Counted from the first letter of the stretch, positions 33,938-43,115 are shown. The stretch is DNA of 54,165 bases from Candidatus Desulfofervidus auxilii (GCF_001577525.1 NZ_CP013015.1:272173-326337), one strand, 5' to 3'. A program made the numbers and translations. The notes: generated by a model not told the origin, from the letters alone.

Positions 33938-34966
33938 TTAATCTTTCTTTAAAAATACTGTTCTAATAGGGAATGGAATCTCAATTCCTTCTTGGTCATA
34001 ACGTTTTTTAAGTCGTTTAACAAACTCATGTTTTACCAAATATTGGTCTACAAATTCTTTGGCCCTTAAGATAACTGTAAAATTGATACTGAAATCATCA
34101 AAGGTGTGATAGCGAATAAAGGGATTAAATTCTGGCACACCCCCAGAAACTTCCTGCATCACTTCCTTTGCTACCTCTATCGTTACCTTCTCTACCTTCT
34201 CTAAATCACTATCATAACTCACTCCTACTTGGACTAACACAGCAAGCTCTCTCTCTGGGAAGTAATAATTAGTAACAATGGCTGAAGCCAATTTTGAATT
34301 GGGAATGATGACAATATTATTGGGGAGCTGCCTAATGGTGGTGTCCCGCCAGGTAATATCCGTTACATAACCTTCTTCTCCTGTTTCTATTTTGATGTAA
34401 TCTCCAGGTCTCACTTTTTTGGTTGCTACGATGTGTAACCCGGCAAATAAATTGGCTAGGGTATCTTGTAAAGCTAAAGCAACAGCCAAACCGCCTATAC
34501 CTAAGGTAGTAATAAGAGGGGTAATGGAAATACCTATAGTATGTAATATCATCAAAAAGCCAATAACTAGAACAAAACCCTTAATAAGGTTTTTAAAAAT
34601 ACTGGCTCCTGGTAAAGCACCTTTTATTTTATCTTCGTATATCTGAATCAAGTCACTTAAAAATCTAGCTAGAAACAAAAATGCAGTAAAAAGAACCAAA
34701 ACCAAAAGAATCTTTTGCGTCAGTGCCAAAATTTTGTCTGGTAAAGAAACAAAGTTCAAGGCAATATAAATTCCCAATAATAAACACCAAAGAACCACTG
34801 AACTCTTTAAAGACCGGATAAGAACATCGTCAAAACGCAGTTTTGTTTTGGAAGTAAGGTCTAATAATTTAGAAATAACCCACTTTTTGCAAAATCTCCC
34901 TAACACCAAAGAGGCTATTATAATAATGGGAGGAAGAAACCATTTTGCCAGATGTGTAAAATCCAT
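33938..34966 (-). CDS. MscS-family mechanosensitive ion channel
   Basis: A 342-residue inner-membrane protein with four N-terminal hydrophobic segments, the pore helix GIGGLAVALALQDTLANLFAGL (glycine/alanine-packed TM3) and a cytoplasmic beta domain with PGDYIKIETGEEGYVTDITWRDTTIRQLPNN followed by the alpha/beta C-domain. It opens under membrane tension in hypoosmotic shock. The start is the ATG at 34964-34966. Last gene of a possible pyrimidine operon: pyrD ends 9 bp before its start. Confidence 0.94.
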   Translation of the reverse strand: MDFTHLAKWFLPPIIIIASLVLGRFCKKWVISKLLDLTSKTKLRFDDVLIRSLKSSVVLWCLLLGIYIALNFVSLPDKILALTQKILLVLVLFTAFLFLARFLSDLIQIYEDKIKGALPGASIFKNLIKGFVLVIGFLMILHTIGISITPLITTLGIGGLAVALALQDTLANLFAGLHIVATKKVRPGDYIKIETGEEGYVTDITWRDTTIRQLPNNIVIIPNSKLASAIVTNYYFPERELAVLVQVGVSYDSDLEKVEKVTIEVAKEVMQEVSGGVPEFNPFIRYHTFDDFSINFTVILRAKEFVDQYLVKHEFVKRLKKRYDQEGIEIPFPIRTVFLKKD

Positions 34967-34975
34967 ATTGCCTCC

Positions 34976-35890
34976 CTAGGTTTTTAAACTGCCAATAATC
35001 ATATTAATATCTTTTATTTCATGTCTTTCTAAATAAGCTTTAATCCCCTTAATTACCTCTATACTCACTTGAGGATTTAAAAAATTGGCACTACCAATCT
35101 GAATGGCCTTTGCACCTACAATGAGATATTCTAAGGCATCTTCAAAGTTAGTAATACCCCCAATTCCTATTACAGGAATATTTGAATTTCTTACTATATC
35201 CCAAACCATCTTTAAGGCAATGGGTTTCAAACAGGGACCAGATAGTCCTCCAGTAATATTACCCAATTTAGGCTTACGAGTAAAAACATCTACACCCATA
35301 GCTGGAAAACTATTAATTAGGGAAACCCCATCTGCACCTGCATCCATTGCTGCTTTAGCAATGGCCACAATATCTGTTACCTGTGGGGAGAGCTTAACAA
35401 ATACTGGAAGATGTGTCCTCTGACACACTGCTTGCGTAATCTGGGCTACCATTTTGGGGTCAGTAGCAAAAACTTCACCTCCTGTTTTAATATTTGGACA
35501 AGAAACATTTACCTCTAGGGCATCTATACCTGTAGTATCCAATATTTCTGCCAAGGCTGCATATTCATCTATAGAAAAACCAAAGATATTCACTATGATT
35601 TTGGTATCAAATTTCTTTAAGAAAGGAAGTTTTTCCTGAATAAATTGTTCAACTCCAATATTTTCCAAACCAATGGCATTTAATAGACCACAAGACACCT
35701 CTGCCAGACGAGGTGGAGGATTACCGATTTTGGGTTTTAAAGAAGTGCCCTTAACTACAATACCCCCCAGTTGGTTTAAATCTATTAACGGGGCATATTC
35801 TTCTCCATAGCCAAATGTTCCAGAGGCTACCAGGACAGGGTTCTTTAGTTCTAATCTCCCTACTTTGACTCCCAGATTTATCTTTCCCAT
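34976..35890 (-). CDS. pyrD: Dihydroorotate dehydrogenase, class 1B catalytic subunit
   Basis: A 304-residue FMN-binding TIM-barrel enzyme of pyrimidine synthesis that oxidises dihydroorotate. The catalytic loop VNVSCPNIKTGG has the class 1 active-site Cys. Also seen: NPVLVASGTFGYG, FVKLSPQVTDI and IGIGGITNFEDALEYL. Class 1B enzymes pass electrons to PyrK and NAD, and pyrK lies just upstream with 13 bp overlap. Length is normal. Confidence 0.96.
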   Translation of the reverse strand: MGKINLGVKVGRLELKNPVLVASGTFGYGEEYAPLIDLNQLGGIVVKGTSLKPKIGNPPPRLAEVSCGLLNAIGLENIGVEQFIQEKLPFLKKFDTKIIVNIFGFSIDEYAALAEILDTTGIDALEVNVSCPNIKTGGEVFATDPKMVAQITQAVCQRTHLPVFVKLSPQVTDIVAIAKAAMDAGADGVSLINSFPAMGVDVFTRKPKLGNITGGLSGPCLKPIALKMVWDIVRNSNIPVIGIGGITNFEDALEYLIVGAKAIQIGSANFLNPQVSIEVIKGIKAYLERHEIKDINMIIGSLKT

Positions 35891-36657
35891 TTTATTTCCT
35901 CAGCCTTAAACACCGGCCCTTGCTGACAAAGTTTTTTATAACCATCCTTTCCTTCTATTATACAGCCCAGGCATGCTCCTATTCCACAGGCCATTTGGGT
36001 TTCTAATGAAACTTGCATAGGGATATTTTCCTTTTCTGTCCAAAAAGCTAATGCCTTTAACATAGGCCAAGGTCCACAGGCATAAATACCAGCCGGTTTT
36101 TGTTTTTCATATAAGGCCTCTACACCAGAAGTCACCAGTCCCTGATAACCCATACTCCCATCCTCTGTATAAATAATTAAAGAACCTAGTTTTTCATGCA
36201 ACAAATCTATTAAGTCTTCCCTTACTTTATACCGCAAACCCCAAATAATTTTAAAAGAGACTCCTTTTTTTATCAGCTCTGACCCCAAAAAACAAAGGGG
36301 AGCAATTCCTGCCCCACCAGCCACTAACCATTGAGGGAATTCAGGAAGAATCTGAAAGCCTCTGCCTAAAGGACCAAGGACACTGACTTCTTCTCCCCCT
36401 CTCCAATTACTCATCAAATTTGTTCCTTTTCCTACCATTTTATAAAGAAGGGCTATCTTTTCTCCTTCACAGAAAAAGATAGAAAATGGTCGGCGTAAAA
36501 AGGGGTCTAAGGTATAATCAACTTTTACCATAACAAATTGGCCTGGTTTTGCTTCTCTAGCAATGTTAGGAGCAAAGAGTGTTAACAAATGAAAATTCTC
36601 TGTGCCTTCTTCTATAAAATGTCGTTGTTCTAAAACTTTGGCTGTTTCTAGTATCAT
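35878..36657 (-). CDS. pyrK: Dihydroorotate dehydrogenase electron-transfer subunit
   Basis: A 259-residue ferredoxin-reductase-like protein: FAD-binding beta barrel with FLRRPFSIFF, NAD site GGAGIAPLCFLG, and the C-terminal [2Fe-2S] motif CGIGACLGC...CQQGPVF. It moves electrons from PyrD to NAD. Its start overlaps the stop of the laccase-domain gene by 4 bp, its end overlaps pyrD by 13 bp. Together with pyrD it forms the heterotetrameric enzyme in the cytoplasm. Confidence 0.95.
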   Translation of the reverse strand: MILETAKVLEQRHFIEEGTENFHLLTLFAPNIAREAKPGQFVMVKVDYTLDPFLRRPFSIFFCEGEKIALLYKMVGKGTNLMSNWRGGEEVSVLGPLGRGFQILPEFPQWLVAGGAGIAPLCFLGSELIKKGVSFKIIWGLRYKVREDLIDLLHEKLGSLIIYTEDGSMGYQGLVTSGVEALYEKQKPAGIYACGPWPMLKALAFWTEKENIPMQVSLETQMACGIGACLGCIIEGKDGYKKLCQQGPVFKAEEIKWER

Positions 36658-37424
36658 TTCTTATTAGTTAACATAATTACTGCTCCAAATCTACCGGTCT
36701 TTTTTCTGTCCCTGCGGTAAGAGAAAAAACGTTTATCACAAACTGTGCAGATATGGGCAATTTCAATATGGTTTGAAGGCACCCCAGTAGCCACTAGTTG
36801 GTCATGGCTTATTACCCACCAATCAAAACAATGCTCCTTTATCTTATAAGGCCATAATGAAACTGGCAATAGTGTTTTATAGTCTTTAATTTCTCCACAA
36901 CATGGTCCCAAGGAAGGGCTTATTCCTGCCCAGATATCACTTGGAGCACTGCCAAATTTATCTTGCATCTCCTCTATAGTAGCCCCAATTATATTGCATA
37001 CATTTCCTCGCCAGCCACAATGTATAGCCGCAATTACTCTTCTTTCGGGGTCGCAGAGCAAAATTCCTTGACAATCTGCCAATTTTACCAGTAAAGCAGT
37101 ATAACTACAACTGGTAATAAAGGCATCATAACCTTTAAAAGGAGGCAATGTGTCATCTTGCACAATCAAAATATTTTTGTCATGAATTTGCCTTGACCAA
37201 ACAATCCTTTTTGCCCCCATATATGTTTTTACCAATTCTAGATTTTTTTTAACCGCCTCAGGGTTATCTCCTACATCAAAACTCAAGTTTAAACTAGAAT
37301 AAGCCCCCTGACTATGACCTCCTTTGCGGGTAAAAACAGCATGTTTTAAGAAAGAAAACTGTGAAAGGCAGGAAAATTGGAAAACAGGCAAAGGGGTTTC
37401 ATGAAATAGCATAAATAAACTCAT
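36654..37424 (-). CDS. Laccase-domain (YfiH/PgeF) purine nucleoside phosphorylase-like or peptidoglycan editing protein
   Basis: About 256 residues of the DUF152/Cu-oxidase_4 family. The metal ligands are His in QIHDKN, Cys in LADCQG and His in IHCGWRG; VFTRKGGHSQGAYSSLNL is the N-terminal motif. Homologues act as purine nucleoside phosphorylase/adenosine deaminase (LACC1-like) or as PgeF, which keeps L-Ser out of peptidoglycan precursors; function here is open. I start it at the ATG at 37422-37424, after AAGAAAG; a TTG at 37445 and an ATG at 37412 are alternatives. It overlaps the restriction-modification gene by about 26 bp and pyrK by 4 bp. Confidence 0.88.
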   Translation of the reverse strand: MSLFMLFHETPLPVFQFSCLSQFSFLKHAVFTRKGGHSQGAYSSLNLSFDVGDNPEAVKKNLELVKTYMGAKRIVWSRQIHDKNILIVQDDTLPPFKGYDAFITSCSYTALLVKLADCQGILLCDPERRVIAAIHCGWRGNVCNIIGATIEEMQDKFGSAPSDIWAGISPSLGPCCGEIKDYKTLLPVSLWPYKIKEHCFDWWVISHDQLVATGVPSNHIEIAHICTVCDKRFFSYRRDRKKTGRFGAVIMLTNKK

Positions 37425-40400
37425 CAATTCTTTCTTGGAGTTCAATAGTTAAGCGGATGGCCTTTGCCACTTTCATATAGTGGTTAATTTCGTCCAATGA
37501 TAATTTTCTTTTCTTTCTATCTTTTAAATATTTTTGCATCACCTGATAGGCACCAATATGGTATTCCCATACCTTTTTTGGGATACCTTCAAAATATTGT
37601 TTTTTATTGATATAAACCCTTTTAGTATTTTCATCATAACTGACCTTTTCAACTATATTTGAATTGCCTTTAGGAAATCCAATTTCTGATTGGTCAAGTG
37701 CTGGATGCTTAAGTAAATGGAGGTCAACTAGCTCTTTACCCAAATTACTTAAGGCATTAAAATAATTATTATCTGTAGGCAATGGAATCCTAGGAAAATC
37801 TATTTTAAGAAATTCCTCATAGCGCTTTCGGTAAGTAGGAGAACAAAGCACAGCATAGATGTAATAAAAAATCTTCTCTGGCGTAGGTTCTGTGCCTAGG
37901 CATTCCTTTATGGCCTGTAAAAACTCGTTAGTAAAGTTAGGGATACGTTTGGATTTTGTTTCCTCTTCCTTAAATAATTCACCTTTGGGCTTGTCAGGAT
38001 AGAGGTAGAGGGGGAAGAAATAAGGTGCACCTCTATTACTGAGGAAAATTCTCCTATCTGAAATTTCATCACTTACAAAAATATGTGAAAAACCGCTTTC
38101 TATAACAATTTCCCTCATACATAGTAAGGCAATATTTTCCTTTTTAAGATTATTCATAAAAGGCAATCTAGGCCTATCTATCAAAGTTGGTTCGTAGCAA
38201 ATAAACCTTGTATCAAAGGGTCGATAGGCATAAGGATAAATTTTATCTTCAGCTTCTTGGCTTCTAATCTTTTGCCTTGCTCTAGCTAACTTCCAAGTTC
38301 CTGTATCCTTGAGGTTCAGGCTTTGACCAACCAAGTCATCAGCTAGGTTGCCCATGAAAATTCTAAGTCTCTGGACTATTTCTTCTTTTGTAAAACCCAC
38401 CACGAAATGATCTCTGTGCGTTGTTACCCCACTTGACCACTTCCTAAATATCTCTGTCACCTTCCAGAATTGTTCATACTCTGCCTGTAGGGCGAAATCC
38501 TTGGGAACGAAGAAATAGTATGGTGAGGTGGGTTTAATCTCTTGCCACTTTGTAGAGACTACATCATTTTTGAATAAGTATTTGTATTTTTCTTCTCTAA
38601 GTCCCCAAAGGTCAGCATAATAAACCTTCTTCTTTCCCGTTGGCTTTTCAGGTTTTACATACAGGGCAATAGAAACACCTTGCTGAATATCAAACACATT
38701 TTCATCCTTACCGCCTTCTGGTGTTTTTTCACCAATCCTTGAAGACCCATGTAGATTTAAAATATAAATCTCATCAAATGTCTCAAGGAGCTTCCTTCTC
38801 ATACCTCGATGGATAATGCCAGAAAGATAAGAATTATTACTTATTATGCCAATAATTCCTATGCCTGCCTGTTCTATTTTCCAGTGGTCAAAGCGAATAA
38901 ATTTTATGTAGTCATCAGAAAGCGGTTGAATATTTCTTTCCTGCCTTACCTCTCTTTTATAATCTTCCATTAAATTTTCAATGAATTGTGATTTATTCTC
39001 TGAACTCACAGAGTAGGGAGGATTCCCAAGGATTACCAAAATTGGCACCTTTTCTTTTATCTCCTTTGCCTTTTGACCTTCTTTGGTAAGGTCAATAAGA
39101 AAACTTAGCCCCCCAGGCTCTTTCATCTCTAAGGTATTTGTGAGATAAAATCGGAATCTTTCATCTTTCTTAAACTTATAGCCCATCTCTTCTAAGACCA
39201 TAGAGACCTTGAAGTGGCCAACTGTATAAGGTGCCATAAGTATTTCAAAGGCATAAAAATGGGGTAAGATGTGTTCTTCTATATAAGACTTGATTAGTCC
39301 TGTTTTATTTTTTTCCTCTAATTCTTTTTTAACTTGTTTAATGGCTTGGACAATAAAGGTAAGTGTGCCTGCTGCTGGGTCAAGGAGGGTTACATCCTTT
39401 GTGGCCAATCCTTCGGGTTTTTTGAATTTATCTTTTAAAAGGCTATGGATTGAGCTTACAATATATGAGACCACTGGCAAAGGTGTATAGTAAACACCCA
39501 ATCTTTCCCTTTCTTTTGGATTATAAGTAGCAAGGAATGTTTCATAAAAATGGATAATTGGATCCTCCTCCCATTTTGTGGTCTTAAATTCACAAAGAAT
39601 TGATGGAATATCTGCCTTTTGTAAAAGCTGTGCTATCTCATCCACAACCCAGGCTAATGATTCTGGTAGATTTGGTCCAGTAAAGGAGTAAAAGATTTCC
39701 CTAAGCAAGGGAAGGCTTTCAGGAATAAATTTCCAGGCCAATTCCTTCTTGAACCCATTTTTTACCTTCATCCTGGCAGCAAAAAGCCCATAGGCGATGG
39801 TCTGGGCATATAAATCCGCAAATCTCTCCTTTGTAAGTTCCTCTATAAGCTCTTGCCTAAATGCCTCATAAAATCTTATTATTTCTTGATTTTCCTCTGA
39901 CAGTTCTTCTTTTAAAATAAATTCAAGGAATCTTGTCCTTTTAGCAAGCTCCATAGAAAGCTTGGAAGAATCCCTTATTTCAGGCATAGAAAATGAGAAG
40001 AACTTCTCAAGGAGTTCAAAGAATAAATCTAGCTTTTCAGGAACAGGGGGCTGCCTTAAATTCTGCAAGATAAATTTACGGCCAACCTCAACTTCTTGAA
40101 CTAAATTGCTTTGCCTGTATAGCCTAAATTCTAGGAAATTTGTTAGAATAAGGTTTGGGAGTGAATTTCTATATCTTCTAAGTTGCTCAGAATCTTCAAC
40201 GTCCTTTAGATTTTCATTCGGTGTTTTGGTTTCAATATACCCGATAATTTCCCCATTTGCCCTAATAAGGAAATCAGGGATGCCTACTTCTGTCCTTTTA
40301 GGCTGAACAAGGACACTAGTCTCCTTTTCAGTCAAAACAAGCCTTGAGCACTCCTCAACAAGCCTTTTAAAACAAGGATAAAAGCTCTCCTCTCTAAAAC

Positions 40401-40482
40401 CTCCACTTACATAAATCTTGTGGATTTCTTTGAAGTAGTTGCTAATTAACCTTTTAAGTTTGTCTTTTTGTTTTTTCATCAT
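37399..40482 (-). CDS. Type IIG (ISP-like) restriction-modification enzyme: PD-ExK nuclease fused to N6-adenine methyltransferase
   Basis: A 1027-residue single-chain restriction-modification protein. Residues about 60-90 hold a PD-(D/E)xK nuclease core: VGIPD (Asp70), then IGYIETK (Glu84, Lys86). The gamma-type N6-adenine methyltransferase comprises motif I LLDPAAGTLTF (near residue 364; canonical DPACGTGTF) and motif IV NPPYS (near residue 487). The C-terminal 450 residues should hold target recognition. No helicase motor is evident. One protein would cut and protect a single site. The start ATG lies 116 bp past the stop of the SIR2 gene, and its 3' end overlaps the pgeF gene, so it is joined to the pyrimidine run. 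Confidence 0.93.
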   Translation of the reverse strand: MMKKQKDKLKRLISNYFKEIHKIYVSGGFREESFYPCFKRLVEECSRLVLTEKETSVLVQPKRTEVGIPDFLIRANGEIIGYIETKTPNENLKDVEDSEQLRRYRNSLPNLILTNFLEFRLYRQSNLVQEVEVGRKFILQNLRQPPVPEKLDLFFELLEKFFSFSMPEIRDSSKLSMELAKRTRFLEFILKEELSEENQEIIRFYEAFRQELIEELTKERFADLYAQTIAYGLFAARMKVKNGFKKELAWKFIPESLPLLREIFYSFTGPNLPESLAWVVDEIAQLLQKADIPSILCEFKTTKWEEDPIIHFYETFLATYNPKERERLGVYYTPLPVVSYIVSSIHSLLKDKFKKPEGLATKDVTLLDPAAGTLTFIVQAIKQVKKELEEKNKTGLIKSYIEEHILPHFYAFEILMAPYTVGHFKVSMVLEEMGYKFKKDERFRFYLTNTLEMKEPGGLSFLIDLTKEGQKAKEIKEKVPILVILGNPPYSVSSENKSQFIENLMEDYKREVRQERNIQPLSDDYIKFIRFDHWKIEQAGIGIIGIISNNSYLSGIIHRGMRRKLLETFDEIYILNLHGSSRIGEKTPEGGKDENVFDIQQGVSIALYVKPEKPTGKKKVYYADLWGLREEKYKYLFKNDVVSTKWQEIKPTSPYYFFVPKDFALQAEYEQFWKVTEIFRKWSSGVTTHRDHFVVGFTKEEIVQRLRIFMGNLADDLVGQSLNLKDTGTWKLARARQKIRSQEAEDKIYPYAYRPFDTRFICYEPTLIDRPRLPFMNNLKKENIALLCMREIVIESGFSHIFVSDEISDRRIFLSNRGAPYFFPLYLYPDKPKGELFKEEETKSKRIPNFTNEFLQAIKECLGTEPTPEKIFYYIYAVLCSPTYRKRYEEFLKIDFPRIPLPTDNNYFNALSNLGKELVDLHLLKHPALDQSEIGFPKGNSNIVEKVSYDENTKRVYINKKQYFEGIPKKVWEYHIGAYQVMQKYLKDRKKRKLSLDEINHYMKVAKAIRLTIELQERIDEFIYAIS

Positions 40483-40598
40483 TTATCTACTATAACATAC
40501 CTTTCCAGATAATCCCACCTGCAAGAGATAACGGACAATCAAACGATGGCCGTCACGTGATGTGGATTCTGCAACATTGTCCAGTGCTGGCAATCAAT

Positions 40599-41609
40599 TC
40601 AGTCCATCCTCAAGAAATATTCTAGCAAAGTATAAGACTTAATATTATTAAAATTAGTATAACTTCGCACTTTATTTTCAATCCTTTTGTCTGGATTAAT
40701 AACAACGATTTTGCGAAGGTTAGGATTCTTTTGAGACAAATTGTATAGTGCCTGAATCAACATTGTATCATCATCTCGGACAGAACATCCGATAAGGATA
40801 ATTTTTTCGACTTGTTGGATGATCCTGGTGAAAATAAACCAAAGTTCTAAAAAAATTGGGATATTATAATATTTAATTGCAGAAGGGGGGATAACCAGGG
40901 GTTGTAATACCGCTTGACCAGAATTGTGGGCACATTTATCACACAATTGGGTAAACCGATCTGTTTTTGAAAAGGTTTCCCCTGAGATTCCGAAATCCCG
41001 TAAATCTGAAATTCTGATATTTTGACAACGCCAACAGAAATGCCAATTGAAAGAGCCATGTAATTTATAATAACGAAATACATCAGGTAAATCCCCCTCT
41101 TCTCCTTTAAGGTAAGAATGTCCTAAGGACAAATCATTTTCATCTACATCTATTCCATAATTCCAAGGAATTTTCTCTTGAATTAAGATTTTTTCGATTA
41201 AATAGTCATAATTTAATGTAGCAAAGTGTGCATAATCCTTATATCTGTATATAAAATCAAAGTAGTGCCTTGGTATTTCTGACTCTGACATTAAAGGTCT
41301 TTTCAAGGATTGAACTAAGATTTCTAAAATCCCCAATTTTATATCTAAAAGTTCAAGTCTCTCCTCTTCGGTTCTGAATGATAGTTGTTCTTCCAAAATT
41401 ACTTTTGTAAGTGCTTCTTCAAAAGAATATTCCTTAAAAGACTTGGATTTATCAATCTTTTGCCATTGTTTGGTTAGACCTTCTAATAATTCTGGCTTTT
41501 TCTTTTCGCAAACTTTCACACCAAAAGGCATTATCTCCTCCTCAAGCGGTAAACCTGCATCTTTACCAAAACCTGCTCCTGTCAAAATCAAAATGTTCCT
41601 TTTTGCCAT
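40599..41609 (-). CDS. SIR2-family protein with zinc ribbon (candidate defence NADase or deacetylase)
   Basis: A 336-residue soluble protein. The N-terminal Rossmann motif is ILTGAGFGKDAGLP (compare GAGxSxxxGIP), TLNYD (131-135) takes the place of the sirtuin TQNID, LHGSFNW is at 183-189 and holds the catalytic His, and a Cys4 zinc site is formed by CWRC (192-195) and CDKC (223-226). IGCSVRDDDTM near the end fits the SIR2_2-type NAD-binding loop. Members of this broad group include defence NADases (for example the SIR2 proteins of phage systems). It lies directly before the type IIG gene on the same strand, behind a 20-bp palindrome, which suggests a defence unit. The activity is not known. 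Confidence 0.88.
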   Translation of the reverse strand: MAKRNILILTGAGFGKDAGLPLEEEIMPFGVKVCEKKKPELLEGLTKQWQKIDKSKSFKEYSFEEALTKVILEEQLSFRTEEERLELLDIKLGILEILVQSLKRPLMSESEIPRHYFDFIYRYKDYAHFATLNYDYLIEKILIQEKIPWNYGIDVDENDLSLGHSYLKGEEGDLPDVFRYYKLHGSFNWHFCWRCQNIRISDLRDFGISGETFSKTDRFTQLCDKCAHNSGQAVLQPLVIPPSAIKYYNIPIFLELWFIFTRIIQQVEKIILIGCSVRDDDTMLIQALYNLSQKNPNLRKIVVINPDKRIENKVRSYTNFNNIKSYTLLEYFLRMD

Positions 41610-41620
41610 GTTACTTACAT

Positions 41621-41640
41621 TAACCTTAATATTAAGGTTA
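41621..41640. promoter_or_regulatory. 20-bp perfect palindrome before the SIR2 gene
   Basis: TAACCTTAAT followed by its exact reverse complement ATTAAGGTTA, centred about 21 bp before the SIR2 ATG at 41607-41609. A dimeric repressor site or an mRNA hairpin masking the start would both fit. A possible minus-strand promoter lies upstream near 41807-41834 (TTGACA, then ATAACT after 16 bp). Confidence 0.55.
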
Positions 41641-41990
41641 CTCCTTTTAAGATATGGTTAATTCCTTATCTCTGCAATACCGGATGAACCTATCAGTTGG
41701 GAGAAGTGGACACGTTATAAATAGTTCATTTTCAATCAAATATTTTAGCATCCAAGGTTTTTCCAGGAACACTCATGTCCTCCATTGCAAACTTTTAACA
41801 CTGCAAAGTTATGGTTTTTAAGATATCTTGTCAATAGTAACAGATTGGCCTATAGATAAAGGTAAAAACTATACTTTTTGTCTTTTCTCCCTATCTACCG
41901 TTTAAAATTATCCTAATAAATAGCATATTTATCAAAGAAAGTGGGAGTTCAGATCCAATGAGTTTTTTAGAAGTAAAATGACAACAGAAT
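41641..41990. other. Intergenic stretch between SIR2 gene and tRNA-Val
   Basis: About 350 bp, AT-rich, with no reading frame I would support and no hairpin of note. The only item is the weak minus-strand promoter candidate near 41807-41834 for the SIR2/restriction operon. Confidence 0.6.
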
Positions 41991-42066
41991 TGGTGGGCGG
42001 TGCTGGATTCGAACCAGCGACTTCCACCGTGTGAGGATGGCACTCTAACCACTGAGTTAACCGCCC
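41991..42066 (-). tRNA. tRNA-Val (CAC)
   Basis: A 76-nt cloverleaf with encoded CCA: acceptor GGGCGGT/ACCGCCC, D arm with AACTCAGTGGTTAGAG, anticodon stem CCATC/GGTGG, loop CTCACAC (anticodon CAC), T loop GGTTCGAATCC. It reads GTG codons. Monocistronic. Confidence 0.95.
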
Positions 42067-42114
42067 AATCAATTCTAACATAACAAATTTATATTTATTT
42101 GGCAAGAGGAAAGG

Positions 42115-42142
42115 TTGACAAAGAAGGGTTTGGTTGTATTAT
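42115..42142 (+). promoter_or_regulatory. Promoter of the plus-strand tRNA(CAT)
   Basis: TTGACA (42115-42120), 16 bp, TATTAT (42137-42142), ending 8 bp before the first base of the tRNA at 42151. Confidence 0.6.
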
Positions 42143-42150
42143 TATAAAAG

Positions 42151-42226
42151 GGGCCCATAGCTCAGTTGGCAGAGCCACCGGCTCATAACCGGAAGGTCCC
42201 AGGTTCAAATCCTGGTGGGCCCACCA
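42151..42226 (+). tRNA. tRNA with CAT anticodon (Met or Ile2)
   Basis: A 76-nt cloverleaf with encoded CCA: acceptor GGGCCCA/TGGGCCC, D arm GCTCAGTTGGCAGAGC, anticodon stem CCGG(C)/(A)CCGG with loop CTCATAA, T loop GGTTCAAATCC. It is the second CAT tRNA in the window; one of the two may be Ile2 with lysidine, which cannot be settled by sequence inspection alone. Own promoter, and a strong terminator 60 bp past the 3' end. Confidence 0.93.
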
Positions 42227-42285
42227 AGGGCTAATGAAATTATTATTTAAGATACGAAAACATACTGTAAAATTTGAAAATGCTT

Positions 42286-42314
42286 AAAAAGGTGCGTTAA
42301 AAGCGCACCTTTTT
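42286..42314 (+). terminator. Intrinsic terminator after tRNA(CAT)
   Basis: GGTGCG pairs with CGCACC (42291-42296, 42304-42309) around a 7-nt loop, flanked by A5 on the left and T5 on the right, so it works in either direction. It lies 12 bp before the nif3 start. Confidence 0.85.
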
Positions 42315-42326
42315 AATTTTTGAGAT

Positions 42327-43115
42327 ATGAAAACTGGGGATATTGTGGAGTATTTGCAGAAAATTGTTCCCATGGATTTGGCAGAGCCTTGGGATAATGT
42401 AGGTTTACAATGTGGTGATAAAAATAAAGAGATTAAAAAAATTGTTATTGCCTTAGACCCTTCAACAAAAGCCATAAATTATGCTATCCAAAGAGAAGCC
42501 CAATTGCTTATTACTCACCATCCACTGATTTTTTCCCCTCTAAAGAGATTGGTTCCCTTTGAACCTGTGGGAGAATTACTCATAACTATGATTAAGCAAG
42601 ATATTGGCCTCTTTGTTATGCATACCAATTTAGATAGTATTCCTGAAGGAGTGAGTGATGCCCTTTTATTCCAATTGAACATAAAGTCTAAAGGCATACT
42701 CTCTCCAAAACAATTTCCAAATACCGGTTTTGGTCGGTGGGGAGAAATGCCTGAAGTTATAGAAGCGGAGCAGTTTATTCAATTAGTAAAGCAAAAACTT
42801 CAATGTCCAGTGGTGCGCGTTATCGGTAAAAAAGAAAAAATTAAGAAAATAGGAGTATGTGGTGGGAGTGCCGGTGATTTGATCCCTATAGCACTGGATT
42901 TAGGCCTAGACGCATTTGTTATCGGAGAAATAAAATATCATCCTGCTCGGCTTTTTGAAAACATTCCTATGTTGGTGTTAGAAGTGGGTCATTATGAATC
43001 AGAAAAATTTATTTTGAAGTTCCTAAAAGAAAAAATAGAGGATTTTTTAGATAAACAGAAAGAAAATGTCGAAATTTTAATTTTTGAGGAAGTATCGCCT
43101 TTTAAATATTATTAA
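42327..43115 (+). CDS. Nif3-like dinuclear metal centre protein
   Basis: A 262-residue cytoplasmic protein of the NIF3/YbgI family, which binds two metal ions. Ligand motifs: LLITHHPLIF with the first His pair, VMHTNLD, and the C-terminal VLEVGHYESE. PWDNVGLQCGD at the N-terminus is the family signature. Some members are GTP cyclohydrolase I-type 2; the true function is unclear. It leads a small operon nif3, zinc-ribbon gene, rnhA, then rnpB, an order I associate with Desulfobacterota. The start is the ATG at 42327. Confidence 0.93.
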   Translation: MKTGDIVEYLQKIVPMDLAEPWDNVGLQCGDKNKEIKKIVIALDPSTKAINYAIQREAQLLITHHPLIFSPLKRLVPFEPVGELLITMIKQDIGLFVMHTNLDSIPEGVSDALLFQLNIKSKGILSPKQFPNTGFGRWGEMPEVIEAEQFIQLVKQKLQCPVVRVIGKKEKIKKIGVCGGSAGDLIPIALDLGLDAFVIGEIKYHPARLFENIPMLVLEVGHYESEKFILKFLKEKIEDFLDKQKENVEILIFEEVSPFKYY

